Positions 42,422-51,543 are shown, counted from the first letter of the stretch. The stretch is 64,000 nucleotides of DNA from Alloactinosynnema sp. L-07 (GCF_900070365.1 NZ_LN850107.1:5766001-5830000), one strand, 5' to 3'. Numbers and translations: made by a program. Notes: generated by a model not told the origin, from the letters alone.

Positions 42422-44671
42422 TCATCCGCGTTTCAGGACGCGGGTCGCGCCCGCGGCGGCCGTGGTGGCCAGGATCCAGCCGACGGCGATCAGCGCGCCC
42501 TGGATCCACTGCGAGGCCCCGACCATGCGCCACTTGTTGTCCTGGCCCAGATCGATGATCGGCAGCAGCAGGTCGGTGGCCAGCAGCGGCGGGTTCCACA
42601 CCGGGTTGACGTCGGCGTCGAGCTTGTCCATCACGTTGTGGCTGAACCACAGCGTGCCGAGCCCCCAGAACAGCAGCAGCCACACCATCGCCAGCCACGG
42701 CCGGTAGCCGTAGCCGACGGTCCACTCCTGCAGTCGCCCCCAGGCCCGCCCGGCAAGGTTCAGCTCCGCGTATCGCCTGCGCTGGCGTTCGAGCTGCACC
42801 TGCTGGGCACGTTCCTCGTCGCCGCCGCCCGAGTAGACCGCGGCCAGTTGCTCGTACGGCCCCGGGGCGAAGTCCGGCTGGACGGCGCGCAGCCAGGCCA
42901 GCCGGGTGCGCACCGGCACCTCGGGGTGGGCGGTGATCGCGGTGAACGTGAAGTCCTCCAGGTCGACCCCGCCGCGCGCGGACCACAGGCCGGGGCCGTC
43001 GATCACCGACACCACCGACGCGCGGGTGAGCACGACCTGCCCGCGCGGCGGGTTGGCGGGCGGGAACGACAGCACCAGCTCTTGCGCGGTGAGCCCGTAG
43101 GCCGACAGGGACTTGTCGGTCACCGGGTGGCCGGGCGCGGTGCGGCCGCCGAGCCGGGCGCCGCCGAAGGTCGCCATCTTGCCGACCTCGACCAGCCGCA
43201 CCCGCACGCCGCCGATGGCCTGGAAGCCGTAACTACAGAGAAGGTCCTTGCCGATGGACGCCACGCGCGCGTCGAGCGAGGGCTTCACCGTGCCGTTAGG
43301 GCGTAATCGCGGCTTGATGAGCCGCGCGCCCGAGCAGTCGAGGCTGGAGCCGATGGCCGCGTTCTGCAGCCGCACCGAGCCGCTGACCCGGACCTTGCGC
43401 AGGAACAGCGTGCCGCCGACCCGCAGCCGGTCGGCGAACAGCACGTCGATGCCGGGGCCGTGCAGCCGGGCGCGGGCCAGGCTGGCGCTGCCGTGCACAT
43501 GCGCGTCGACCAGGCGGACCTGCCCGTGGGCGCGGAAGGCGTACCGGCGGTCGCCGTCGGAGTCGATCTTGCCGCGGACCGCGCCCCGGCCCTCCACGTC
43601 GCCGCGCACCTCGATGCCGTCGGCGACGAGGGCGACCGGCACGCGGTCGACCGGCTTGCCCGCGGCGAAGGCCTCGGCCAGCCGGGCCACCACCTCGCGG
43701 CGGCCGATGGTGGCGCCGGAGAGAAGAAGGTGTCCGCCGATGCGGGCGCCGCGCAGGCCGACCGCGCCCAGTGCGGTGAAGCCCGCGTCGAGCTTGAGGT
43801 CGCCCTCGACGCGCAGTCGGTCGGCGTCGAGCACGGCGTGGTCCTCGGCGGTGCCGTGCGGGAGGACGAGGACATGGCTGTCGGTGCCGCCGCCGTTCCC
43901 GTCGTGAAGGTGGGCTCCGGAGAACGCGGCGTCGCCGCCGATGCGGGCGCCGGTGAGCAGCACGGTGCCGACGGCGTGGAACCGGCCGCCGCCGGAGTCG
44001 CACAGCAGGTTGCCCTCCACGGCCAGCCCGGTGGCCTCCAGCACGGTGCCGGTCGGGTGGTCGAGCCGGGCGCCGGTCAGGTGGACGCTGCCGCCGACGT
44101 TGGCGCCGCGCAGCCGGACCTCGCCGTAGGCGCGGGTGGCGACGGCCTGGATGGACCCCGACACCCGCAGCCGCGCGCCGAGCAGCGCGGCGGCACCCGG
44201 GTTGCGCAGCACCGCGCCCGCCAGCCGCAGCGTGCCCTCGATGGTGGCGTCGGTGAGATCGAGCACGCCCGCACAGGTGAACCCGGGTTCGAGCACCAGG
44301 TCGCTGCCGACGCGCAGGTTGCGGGCCTTGACCCCGGGCACCCGGCAGCCGGGCATGGTCAGCGCGACCAGCCGGGCCATCCGCAGGATCGGCGGGCGGC
44401 GGAACTCGCAGCGGCGCAGCGCCACGACGTGCCTGATGACCCGGCCCTCGATGTCGAACACACCGGTGACCACGGCGTTGTCCAGGCGCAGGGCGGGCAT
44501 CGCACCGGGGCCGAGCGGGTAGGCGTCGGCGAGCAGCCCGGCCAGCACGGCACCGCGCACCTCGCGGCCGCCGAGGTCGAGCGGGGTGCCGGTGCTGAAG
44601 GCCGCCCGGACCTCTTTCTCCGTGTCTGTCAGCGCGGAAAGCGCCACAGCGGACTGTCCGGCTTCGATCAC
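42422..44671 (-). CDS. membrane protein with beta-helix-like repeats
   Basis: This 749-aa protein has about 600 residues of irregular LRG/LxGA-type repeats (for example GEVRLRGANVGGSVHLTGARL, VLLTGARIGGDAAFSGAHL), which suggest a parallel beta-helix of pentapeptide or bactofilin kind. Two membrane helices follow at the C-terminus (PWLAMVWLLLFWGLGTLWF and the region around IQGALIAVGWILA). Streptomyces homologues are often labelled membrane-associated oxidoreductases, but no cofactor motif is visible here, so that name is not supported. The repeat domain is predicted cytoplasmic. GTG start at 44671. Confidence 0.7.
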   Translation of the reverse strand: MIEAGQSAVALSALTDTEKEVRAAFSTGTPLDLGGREVRGAVLAGLLADAYPLGPGAMPALRLDNAVVTGVFDIEGRVIRHVVALRRCEFRRPPILRMARLVALTMPGCRVPGVKARNLRVGSDLVLEPGFTCAGVLDLTDATIEGTLRLAGAVLRNPGAAALLGARLRVSGSIQAVATRAYGEVRLRGANVGGSVHLTGARLDHPTGTVLEATGLAVEGNLLCDSGGGRFHAVGTVLLTGARIGGDAAFSGAHLHDGNGGGTDSHVLVLPHGTAEDHAVLDADRLRVEGDLKLDAGFTALGAVGLRGARIGGHLLLSGATIGRREVVARLAEAFAAGKPVDRVPVALVADGIEVRGDVEGRGAVRGKIDSDGDRRYAFRAHGQVRLVDAHVHGSASLARARLHGPGIDVLFADRLRVGGTLFLRKVRVSGSVRLQNAAIGSSLDCSGARLIKPRLRPNGTVKPSLDARVASIGKDLLCSYGFQAIGGVRVRLVEVGKMATFGGARLGGRTAPGHPVTDKSLSAYGLTAQELVLSFPPANPPRGQVVLTRASVVSVIDGPGLWSARGGVDLEDFTFTAITAHPEVPVRTRLAWLRAVQPDFAPGPYEQLAAVYSGGGDEERAQQVQLERQRRRYAELNLAGRAWGRLQEWTVGYGYRPWLAMVWLLLFWGLGTLWFSHNVMDKLDADVNPVWNPPLLATDLLLPIIDLGQDNKWRMVGASQWIQGALIAVGWILATTAAAGATRVLKRG

Positions 44672-44732
44672 AGGCCCATCACATCAGATGGACTGGTCGC
44701 CCCGGGGCGTTTGGCCGGATACCGTGATCGCG

Positions 44733-45896
44733 ATGACCAGGAACCGCGCCTTGCCGCCACCGGACGTGACCCCGCTCGTGCCCAAGGGACTACGGGTCAG
44801 CGCGGCGCTGTCCTGGCGATTCTTGGTGATCATCGGCGCGCTCTACGTCATTATTTATCTGCTGGGCTACTTCGCCCACGTCGTCATCCCGCTGGCGATC
44901 GCGCTGCTGCTGGCCGCGCTGATGGCGCCCGGGGTCGGCAAGCTCGTCGAGTGGCGCGTGCCGAGGGCACTGGCGACCGCGATCGTGATGGTCGCGGGCC
45001 TGGCGGTGGTCGGCGGCGTGCTGACGTTCGTGATCACCGAGTTCAGCAACGGCCTGCCCAAGCTGCAGAGCCAGGTGAACGAGAGCCTCAACACCATCCG
45101 CGACTGGCTGGCCACCGGCCCGCTGCACCTGGGGCAGGACCAGGTCCAGACCTTCATCGGCAACGCCATCGACGCGATCAAGGCCAACCAGTCGGCGATC
45201 ACGTCGGGCGCGATCACCACCGCGGCGACCATCGGCGAGGTGCTGACCGGTCTGGTGCTGACCCTGTTCATCCTCATCTTCTTCCTGTCCGACGGTGCCT
45301 CGATGTGGCGCTTCGTGGTGCGCGGGGTGCCCGCCTCGGTCCGCACGCGGGTCGACGTGGCCGGGCGCCGGGGCTTCTCGTCGCTGGTCAGCTACGTGCG
45401 GGCGACCGCGGCGGTGGCGGTGTTCGACGCGATCGGCATCGGCGTCGGCCTGGCGATCATCGGCGTGCCGCTGGCGATCCCGCTGGCCGCGCTGGTCTTC
45501 CTCACCGCGTTCATCCCGATCATCGGCGCGCTCATCGCGGGCACGGTGGCGGTGCTGGTCGCGCTGGTCGCCAACGGGTTCGTCGCGGCGCTGGTGGTGC
45601 TGGCCGTGGTCGTGGGCGTCATGCAGATCGAGAGCCACGTGCTGCAGCCATGGCTGCTGGGCCGCGCGGTGAAGCTGCACCCGCTGGCCGTCGTGCTGGC
45701 CATCGCGGTGGGTTTGATCGCCGCGGGCATCGCGGGCGCGCTGCTGTCGGTGCCGCTGCTCGCGGTGCTCAACGCGGGCGTGCGGTCGCTGGTCTCCGAG
45801 GAGTCGGACATCGACCCGGAGGCGGTGCCGGTCCTCGATGACGAGGGCTCGGTCCCCGGCGTCGAGGAGCCTGAGCCGGAGTCGAGCAAGCCATGA
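44733..45896 (+). CDS. AI-2E family transporter
   Basis: This 387-aa membrane protein is of the AI-2E/PerM (UPF0118) family: two N-terminal helices, a helical extracytoplasmic section (about 110-170), then five or six further helices containing the family's FIPIIGALIAG and HPLAVVLAIAVG motifs. Members export autoinducer-like molecules or ions; the substrate is not known. ATG 44733 has no Shine-Dalgarno, but taccgt stands 7-8 bp before it, compatible with leaderless transcription. The stop overlaps the kinase start (ATGA), linking it with the two-component system. Confidence 0.88.
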   Translation: MTRNRALPPPDVTPLVPKGLRVSAALSWRFLVIIGALYVIIYLLGYFAHVVIPLAIALLLAALMAPGVGKLVEWRVPRALATAIVMVAGLAVVGGVLTFVITEFSNGLPKLQSQVNESLNTIRDWLATGPLHLGQDQVQTFIGNAIDAIKANQSAITSGAITTAATIGEVLTGLVLTLFILIFFLSDGASMWRFVVRGVPASVRTRVDVAGRRGFSSLVSYVRATAAVAVFDAIGIGVGLAIIGVPLAIPLAALVFLTAFIPIIGALIAGTVAVLVALVANGFVAALVVLAVVVGVMQIESHVLQPWLLGRAVKLHPLAVVLAIAVGLIAAGIAGALLSVPLLAVLNAGVRSLVSEESDIDPEAVPVLDDEGSVPGVEEPEPESSKP

Positions 45897-47074
45897 CCGG
45901 ACGGGTGCGGCTGCCCGGCGAGCGCTACCGGGGCCCGGACCGTCCCGAGCCGAAGGACCCGGCGGCACCGTTGTGGCGCTCGGCTGTGCTCCTGCGGATC
46001 ATCACCTTCTTCTTCGCCGCGGGGGTCGTGTTCAACCACCGCGACGAGTACGCGAACGCGGCGCTGGGCTGGGTCACCGTCGGCGTGATGGCGCTCTGGA
46101 CGGTGATCACCACGGTCTACTACCTGCGCGAGAACGCCAGAGCCGTCTGGTTCATGTTCCTCGACCTCGCGGTCTGCACCGGCTGCATGACCATATCCAG
46201 GGTCGTGCTCACCCACGAGCAGCTGACCGAGCTGGCCGTCCCGCTCGTGCCGACGGTGTGGGTCACGGCGGTCGTCGCGGTCGGCGCGGTGCGGGCCGGG
46301 CTGACCGGCGGGACCGTGTTCGGGCTGGTCGTGGCCCTGTTCAACTACGGCGTGCGCGGCTACATCGACACCGACCTGACCCGTGACCTGGTCCTGCTGG
46401 TCGGCATCGGCGCGGTCCTGGGGCTGGCCGCGACCACCTCACGCCAGTCGGCCGAGCGGCTGGCCAAGGCGTTGCGGGTCGAGGCGGCCACCGCCGAGCG
46501 CGAGCGCCTGGCCCGCACGATCCACGACAGCGTGCTGCAGGTGCTGGCCAGGGTCCGCAAGCGCGGCCGGGAACTCGGCGGGGAGGCCGCGGAGCTGGCC
46601 GAACTGGCGGGCAGGCAGGAGGTGGCGCTGCGCGCGCTGGTGTCGGCCGCGCCGCTGGAGTCGACCGAGGACGGCACCGCCGACCTGCGGCCCCGGCTGC
46701 AGGTGCTGGCCACCGACCGCTTCCAGGTGTCGGTCCCGGCGACGGCGGTGATGGTCACCGAGGCCGCCGCGGGCGAACTGGCCTACCTGGTCCAGGAGGC
46801 GCTGCGCAATGTCGAGCGGCACGCGGGCCGGGGCGCGCGGGCGTGGGTTCTGCTGGAGGATCTCGGGAACGAGGTCGTACTGAGCATCCGCGACGACGGG
46901 GTCGGCATCCCGGCGGGCCGGATCAACGCGGCCGAGGTCGAGGGCCGAATGGGTATCGCCCGCTCGATCCGCGGCCGGGTCAGCGACCTGGGCGGAACCA
47001 TCACACTGGAGACCGCGCCTGACTCAGGCACCGAATGGGAGATCCGGGTGCCCACCGCCAAGGGAGCGAGATGA
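45893..47074 (+). CDS. NarL-type sensor histidine kinase (MacS-like)
   Basis: This 393-aa kinase has five or six membrane helices (about 30-180), a DHp domain of HisKA_3 type with His211 (RLARTIHDSVLQVL), and a HATPase domain (about 290-388) with QEALRNVERHA and DDGVGIPAG. It autophosphorylates and passes phosphate to the overlapping response regulator. The signal is unknown. Overlap with the AI-2E transporter gene suggests that membrane or cell-envelope state is sensed. Confidence 0.92.
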   Translation: MTGRVRLPGERYRGPDRPEPKDPAAPLWRSAVLLRIITFFFAAGVVFNHRDEYANAALGWVTVGVMALWTVITTVYYLRENARAVWFMFLDLAVCTGCMTISRVVLTHEQLTELAVPLVPTVWVTAVVAVGAVRAGLTGGTVFGLVVALFNYGVRGYIDTDLTRDLVLLVGIGAVLGLAATTSRQSAERLAKALRVEAATAERERLARTIHDSVLQVLARVRKRGRELGGEAAELAELAGRQEVALRALVSAAPLESTEDGTADLRPRLQVLATDRFQVSVPATAVMVTEAAAGELAYLVQEALRNVERHAGRGARAWVLLEDLGNEVVLSIRDDGVGIPAGRINAAEVEGRMGIARSIRGRVSDLGGTITLETAPDSGTEWEIRVPTAKGAR

Positions 47075-47724
47075 CCGAACAGCCGATCTCGGTGATGGTC
47101 GTCGACGACCACCCGATCTGGCGCGACGGCGTGGCCCGCGACCTCGCCGAGCGCGGGTTCGACGTGCGCGCCACCGCGGGCGACGCCGCGGCGGCGGTGC
47201 GCATCGCGCGGGCCGTGCGCCCGGACGTGGTGCTGATGGACCTCAACCTGGGCGAGGAGTCCGGCGTCGAGGCCACCCGCAAGATCACCGGCGAGCTGGC
47301 GGGCACCCGGGTGCTCGTGCTGTCGGCCAGCGGCGAACACAACGACGTGCTGGAGGCGGTCAAGGCGGGCGCTTCTGGCTACCTGGTGAAGTCCGCGTCG
47401 GCGGAGGAACTCGTCGCGGCGGTGCGCCGCACATCAGCGGGCGACGCGGTGTTCACCGCCGGGCTGGCAGGCCTGGTCCTCGGCGAGTACCGACGGATGG
47501 CATCGGGCCCGGACGACGCGCCGAAGCTGACCGAGCGGGAGACAGAGGTGCTGCGGCTGGTGGCCAAGGGGCTGACCGCGCGGCAGATCGCCGACCGGCT
47601 CGTGCTGTCACACCGGACCGTGGAGAACCACGTCCAGTCGACGCTGCGGAAACTCCAGCTGCACAACCGCGTCGAACTGGCCAGATACGCGATAGAACAC
47701 GGCCTCGACAAGGAGCCGGGTTAG
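47071..47724 (+). CDS. NarL/LuxR-type response regulator
   Basis: This 217-aa regulator has a receiver domain (VVDDHP, phospho-acceptor Asp57 in LMDLNL, Lys near 109 in GYLVKSA) and a C-terminal LuxR helix-turn-helix (LTERETEVLRLVAKGLTARQIADRLVLSHRTVENHV). ATG 47071 overlaps the kinase stop by 4 nt. The stop codon overlaps that of the convergent methyltransferase gene. Confidence 0.95.
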   Translation: MTEQPISVMVVDDHPIWRDGVARDLAERGFDVRATAGDAAAAVRIARAVRPDVVLMDLNLGEESGVEATRKITGELAGTRVLVLSASGEHNDVLEAVKAGASGYLVKSASAEELVAAVRRTSAGDAVFTAGLAGLVLGEYRRMASGPDDAPKLTERETEVLRLVAKGLTARQIADRLVLSHRTVENHVQSTLRKLQLHNRVELARYAIEHGLDKEPG

Positions 47725-48896
47725 ACCAGGGGCAGCGGCCAACGGTAGGCGCCATCGGGGCCGTCCAGCCAGACGAACCTGGCAGACCTGGACGCCGTGA
47801 CCCCGTAGCGGTCGAGCGTGAGGCGCCCGAGGTCCCGGCTGAGGGCCGCTGTCGCCTCGACCGTGTCCCAGATCCTGCGCGGGCCGTACTGGACCACAGG
47901 CCGACGGCCGTCGCTTTCCGGCCGCATCCGCACTTCCGCCCGGGAACCGTCGGAGGTCAGCAATGTCGCGGTCTCCCCGGTGGAGTAGAACGACTCCGCG
48001 CCGCTCAACTGCAACTGCAACAGGAACCGGAAGTCGTCATCGCCGATCAGGTCGGCGGGATCGAGTGCGGTGCGACCGTGGAAAACCAGCGAACCCCGAT
48101 GGCTTGGCGGCGACTGATGCGGCCGAAGCGGATTGTCGACCGCGGGCCGCGCCCACATGAAATGGCCTTCCAACGCGGCGAAGCGTCCGGTCAGCTCGGC
48201 CGAACTGTCCGGTCGAGCCAGCACACACACCGCACCCGTCGACAACTCGCCGCGAAGGTTGGCGACGACTTTGGGACTCCCCGAAAGTTGGTCGATCCAC
48301 GCCGGGGGGATGTCGGCGACCGCGGCGGTCGCGATGATCCGGTCGTACGGGCCGTGCTCAGCCACGCCCAGCGCACCATCACCGGCGACGAGCGCGGGGC
48401 GATAGCCGAAGTCGGCCAGCCGGCGACGTGCTAGATCCACCAGGTCCGGATCCAGATCGACACTGACCACGTTCTCGGCGCCCACCCTGTGACACAGCAG
48501 GGCCGCGTTGTAACCGGTGCCGGTGCCGATCTCCAGCACCCGGTGACCATCGCGAACGTCGAGCATCTCCAGCATCCTGGCCATGAGACCCGGGCTGGTC
48601 GACGAACTCGTCGGAATGCGGAAAGGCAGTCCGTCGACCGTTGTCAGGCCATCTGGATGCGGCTTGCTTTGGGTGGTCAGAGGCTTGTCGGAATAGACCT
48701 CGGCAAGCCACGCCGTCCGTTGGACGTCGTCGGCTGAGTACTCGGGACCGTCGGTGCCAAGCCGAAAACGCGGCACGAACACGTGTCGCGGCGTCGCCGA
48801 GAACGCCTCAATCCACCGTGGATCACGGAGATCGCCCGCTTGGGTGAGTCGAGTGGCGAGCGACCGCGCGAGCGCCACCCATCCTGGATCCGTCAT
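47721..48896 (-). CDS. PIMT-like O-methyltransferase of an ATP-grasp peptide cluster
   Basis: This 391-aa protein has an N-terminal domain like protein-L-isoaspartate methyltransferase (RHVFVPRF, the STSSSP-type loop, SAM motif VLEIGTGTGYNAALL) and a C-terminal extension of about 170 aa, the layout of the RiPP-associated methyltransferases that accompany ATP-grasp maturases. In characterised graspetides (fuscimiditide type), such enzymes methylate an Asp that then closes to an aspartimide. ATG 48896 overlaps the ATP-grasp stop (ATGA). An upstream extension to 49007 is open but runs into the ligase gene and is rejected. Confidence 0.88.
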   Translation of the reverse strand: MTDPGWVALARSLATRLTQAGDLRDPRWIEAFSATPRHVFVPRFRLGTDGPEYSADDVQRTAWLAEVYSDKPLTTQSKPHPDGLTTVDGLPFRIPTSSSTSPGLMARMLEMLDVRDGHRVLEIGTGTGYNAALLCHRVGAENVVSVDLDPDLVDLARRRLADFGYRPALVAGDGALGVAEHGPYDRIIATAAVADIPPAWIDQLSGSPKVVANLRGELSTGAVCVLARPDSSAELTGRFAALEGHFMWARPAVDNPLRPHQSPPSHRGSLVFHGRTALDPADLIGDDDFRFLLQLQLSGAESFYSTGETATLLTSDGSRAEVRMRPESDGRRPVVQYGPRRIWDTVEATAALSRDLGRLTLDRYGVTASRSARFVWLDGPDGAYRWPLPLV

Positions 48897-49864
48897 CCGG
48901 ACCGACCTCCGATCAGCACGTCGGCGAACGCCGCAGCGATCGGCAGTTCGGTCAGGCGCTCCAACCACAACCATTGACCTGCTGGATTGCACTCCAGGAA
49001 GACCCACTCGCCGTTCGGCTTCACGATGAAGTCGAACGCGCCGTAGGAGAGACCGAGGGTACCGAGATACCTCGATATTCCGTCAAGGACGGGTTCGGGA
49101 ACCTTGGTCGGTGTATAGACCAGCGCGTCGTAGTCGGATCGCCAGTCGACGCGAGCGGCGTCACTGGTGGCGTCGATCGCCACCGCGAACGCGGTCCCGC
49201 CCACCATCGTCACCCGAACCTCGTGATCCTTCGGGACCCAAGCTTGAAAGAGATGCGCCGTCACAGCGACCGCGTCCTTATCGATCGTCAACGGATCGAT
49301 GACCGTCGTGAACGTGATCCGAATGTCGCCATCCTCTGAATGCGCGATCGGCGACAGGGCCTTGCACACGATCGGTCCAGGCTGCGCGGAAGCGAAGTCG
49401 ATCACCGCGCGGTGATCATTGGTGATCAGGGTGGCAGGCGTCATGAGCCCACACCGAGCCGCGACCGCCAGTTGCAGGGGCTTGTATTCGGCGGACGCGA
49501 CGCGAATCGGATCGTTCACCCACAACACGTCCATCGCGGCGAGCACACCGCCCAGCCCAAGTCGAGCCTCCTCGGTCGCGAAGACCCGATCAGCGTCCGA
49601 CAGTTCGTCGGGAAAGGCGAACCTGGTCGGTCTGCGGTAGTAGATCGACCGCACATCGGCCAAGTCCACCCGCCGAGGGCTTCCGGTCAACTCTCCGCGC
49701 CAGCACCGACCGTCCAACTCGGTACGGATGGTCATCGCGGCGGGAAAGTCGCCAAGATCCATTCGGACAACTGGCGCGGATCTCCGAGAAAGCTCCGCCA
49801 CCACAGCCCCGGCCGTCGGGTCGTCGGCCGAACTGAGAACCAGGACGGTCTGCCGGTCGGTCAT
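48893..49864 (-). CDS. ATP-grasp ribosomal peptide maturase (graspetide ligase)
   Basis: This 323-aa ligase of the MvdC/SAV_5884-like ATP-grasp group has an N-terminal pre-ATP-grasp domain (VLVLSSADDPTAGAV, SIYYRRPTRFAF), the central segment NDPIRVASAEYKPLQLAVA and the metal/ATP motif GAFDFIVKPNGEWVFLECNPAGQW. These enzymes activate Asp/Glu side chains of a precursor peptide with ATP and join them to Thr/Ser (ester) or Lys (amide). ATG 49864 overlaps the precursor stop (ATGA), so precursor and ligase are coupled. Substrate ordering is inferred from gene order. Confidence 0.9.
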   Translation of the reverse strand: MTDRQTVLVLSSADDPTAGAVVAELSRRSAPVVRMDLGDFPAAMTIRTELDGRCWRGELTGSPRRVDLADVRSIYYRRPTRFAFPDELSDADRVFATEEARLGLGGVLAAMDVLWVNDPIRVASAEYKPLQLAVAARCGLMTPATLITNDHRAVIDFASAQPGPIVCKALSPIAHSEDGDIRITFTTVIDPLTIDKDAVAVTAHLFQAWVPKDHEVRVTMVGGTAFAVAIDATSDAARVDWRSDYDALVYTPTKVPEPVLDGISRYLGTLGLSYGAFDFIVKPNGEWVFLECNPAGQWLWLERLTELPIAAAFADVLIGGRSG

Positions 49865-50109
49865 GTGTCGGTGACCACGATCGTCACCGCGTCGGTCTCC
49901 ATCTTCCCGTCGCTGGAGCGCTGCGTCTGCTTGACCTCGTTGTCCCGCGTCCCGGTCGTCTCGTCTCCGGCTCGGTTGACCGGCACGACCGCCAGCGTCG
50001 CCGCGAACGGGCGGATACCTCGGTGAACATGTGCGAGCGGCACATACCCGCCGGAGGCGCACTGAGGCAGCAGCGCGGCGGCGGGAAAGATCGGGTCCTG
50101 TGTTCGCAT
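49861..50109 (-). CDS. putative graspetide precursor peptide
   Basis: An 82-aa peptide is encoded directly before the ligase. The leader-like part contains PFAATL (residues 34-39), comparable to the PF-x-L leader motif of ATP-grasp targets. The C-terminal part (from about 49) is rich in possible cross-link partners: acids D49, E50, D56, E58, D67, E71, D73, D81; hydroxyls T51, T52, T54, T62, S65, S66, T72, T76, T80, T82; lysines K60, K69. It shares one base with the upstream stop (TGATG). The longer open frame to 50355 would cover the upstream ORF and is not used. The core boundary and linkages cannot be read from sequence. Confidence 0.75.
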   Translation of the reverse strand: MRTQDPIFPAAALLPQCASGGYVPLAHVHRGIRPFAATLAVVPVNRAGDETTGTRDNEVKQTQRSSDGKMETDAVTIVVTDT

Positions 50110-50339
50110 CAGTTTTCGTCCCCTTCGTCGGTTGCTTCGAGATCTGTGATCGCTTGGGCCGCCGCAGCGGCGATCTTGGTCAGCAAGGGTCGATCGACGG
50201 TGAGCGCGAACTCGCTCTTGTGTCCGAAGTGGAGCGTGGCGAGGTTGTTGAGCTCGCCGATCTCGCAGCGCAACGAAACGTCGTCGCGGATCTCCACCCA
50301 GGATTCCACCGACACACCGCCCCGGTCGTATAGACCCAC
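50109..50339 (-). CDS. 76-aa protein coupled to the graspetide precursor
   Basis: A small acidic protein with no recognised domain. Predicted features are a beta-rich first half (VESWVEIRDDVSLRCEIGELNNLATLHFG in part) and a C-terminal helix with an acidic tail (DLEATDEGDEN). GTG 50339 has GGAGG about 9 nt upstream; the stop overlaps the precursor start. As first gene in the operon it could be a chaperone, recognition element or immunity factor, all speculative. Confidence 0.65.
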   Translation of the reverse strand: MGLYDRGGVSVESWVEIRDDVSLRCEIGELNNLATLHFGHKSEFALTVDRPLLTKIAAAAAQAITDLEATDEGDEN

Positions 50340-50461
50340 GATTCGCCACCTCCATGGTTATGGTCCATGCTCACTGAAGCCGTACAGTCACCGTAACAGC
50401 GAAGGGTGACAGTAAGGCTGTTGTGGGGATCATCAGATCGGGTGAATGTGGAGGTTCGGCC
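50340..50461. promoter_or_regulatory. divergent promoter region between graspetide operon and XRE gene
   Basis: Within 122 bp lie gtcacc (50387-50392) and its inverse ggtgac (50405-50410), with similar flanks (acagtcaccgtaa, gggtgacagtaa), so both an inverted and a partial direct repeat can be seen. It is a plausible operator for the XRE regulator. Confidence 0.4.
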
Positions 50462-51325
50462 ATGGGCAACGCCCGTCCGACATTCGAACGCAGACAACTC
50501 GGCCTGGCGCTACGGCGTCTGCGTGATGAAGCGGGCAAGACTCAACAGCACGCCGCCGACGCGGTCGGCAAAGTTCGGACTCGGATCGTGCAGTTGGAAG
50601 ACGGCGTCGCGACGATGAGCCAGGAAGACCTCGGCAAGCTGCTGGATTGCTACAGCGTCAACGGCGACGAGCGGCGGACGGTTCTCGAACTCGGCGCCCA
50701 TGCCCGCACTCGGCAGAAGAAGCGAGTGCACGTCGACCACCTACCGGATTCCTACCAGCGGTTCGCCGACCTGGAGGCAAGCGCATCGGAGATCGACTGC
50801 TTCGAGACCGGCATCATCCCGGGCCTGCTCCAGTCCGAGGGCTACATGCACGCGATCCTCGCCGAGTGCGAAGGCATCTGGTGGGAGCGCGACGCCGCCG
50901 ACAGCAAGGATCGCCTGATCTTTCGCGAGCTGCGGCAGCACCGCGTCCTCGACTCCGAGGATCGGCGGATCATGCGGTTCATCATCACCGAGGACGCGTT
51001 GCGCGCGAACCTCGGCGAACCGGAGATCATGCGAGAGCAACTCCGCCACCTGCTCGGTCTGCTCCGCAGGCACCGCGATCTCACCATTCGCGTGCTGCGC
51101 AACGACGTGGCGGGCAACCCGTCACGCGGGCGCGGATTCTGGATCTTCGGCTTCGGCGAACGCGCAGCGTCGGTGGGCTATTCGGAGTCCGCCTACGGGC
51201 CGTCGAGCTACTACGATGACGAGGCGGACACGTTCCCCATGCGGCGGGCGTTCTATCGCATCTGGGAACTCTCGCTCAGCAGGCAGGAGTCGCGCCGCTT
51301 GATCGACGGCATCTTGAAGGAGTAA
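50462..51325 (+). CDS. XRE family regulator with DUF5753 (Scr1-type)
   Basis: This 287-aa regulator has an N-terminal XRE helix-turn-helix (residues 8-65: LGLALRRLRDEAGKTQQHAADAVGKVRTRIVQLEDG) and the C-terminal DUF5753 domain (about 95-280: IIPGLLQSEGYMHAIL, RQHRVLDSEDRRIMRFIITEDALR). Hundreds of such proteins exist in actinobacteria, typically paired with a DUF397 gene, as here 5 bp downstream. ATG 50462 has GGAGG 7 nt upstream. Divergent orientation makes it a candidate regulator of the graspetide operon. Confidence 0.92.
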   Translation: MGNARPTFERRQLGLALRRLRDEAGKTQQHAADAVGKVRTRIVQLEDGVATMSQEDLGKLLDCYSVNGDERRTVLELGAHARTRQKKRVHVDHLPDSYQRFADLEASASEIDCFETGIIPGLLQSEGYMHAILAECEGIWWERDAADSKDRLIFRELRQHRVLDSEDRRIMRFIITEDALRANLGEPEIMREQLRHLLGLLRRHRDLTIRVLRNDVAGNPSRGRGFWIFGFGERAASVGYSESAYGPSSYYDDEADTFPMRRAFYRIWELSLSRQESRRLIDGILKE

Positions 51326-51330
51326 CACGC

Positions 51331-51519
51331 ATGGCCTCACCAGCGCGGGACACTGGATGGTTCAAGAGCTCCCGCAGCAGCGGCAACGGTGCGGCCTGCG
51401 TCGAGGTAAGGCACACGAGTACGGGCGTCGGGCTGCGCGATTCCAAGAACGCCGAGGGGCCTGCGCTGGCCGTGCCCGCGAGCTCGTGGGCCGGGCTTCT
51501 GGCGTTCACGTCACGGTAG
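51331..51519 (+). CDS. DUF397 domain protein
   Basis: This 62-aa protein carries the DUF397 pattern: WFKSSRSSGNGAACVEV, then VGLRDSKNAEGPALAV and a final Trp-containing segment. It forms a module with the preceding XRE/DUF5753 regulator; in Streptomyces such partners modulate the regulator and affect development. Five bases separate the two genes. Confidence 0.92.
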   Translation: MASPARDTGWFKSSRSSGNGAACVEVRHTSTGVGLRDSKNAEGPALAVPASSWAGLLAFTSR

Positions 51520-51543
51520 GCGATTCGCGCCTATCCTGATTCT

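Noticed and set aside
42422..44671. Oxidoreductase assignment for the 749-aa membrane protein
   Set aside because: No Rossmann, flavin or metal-binding motif is visible; only repeat and membrane features are supported.
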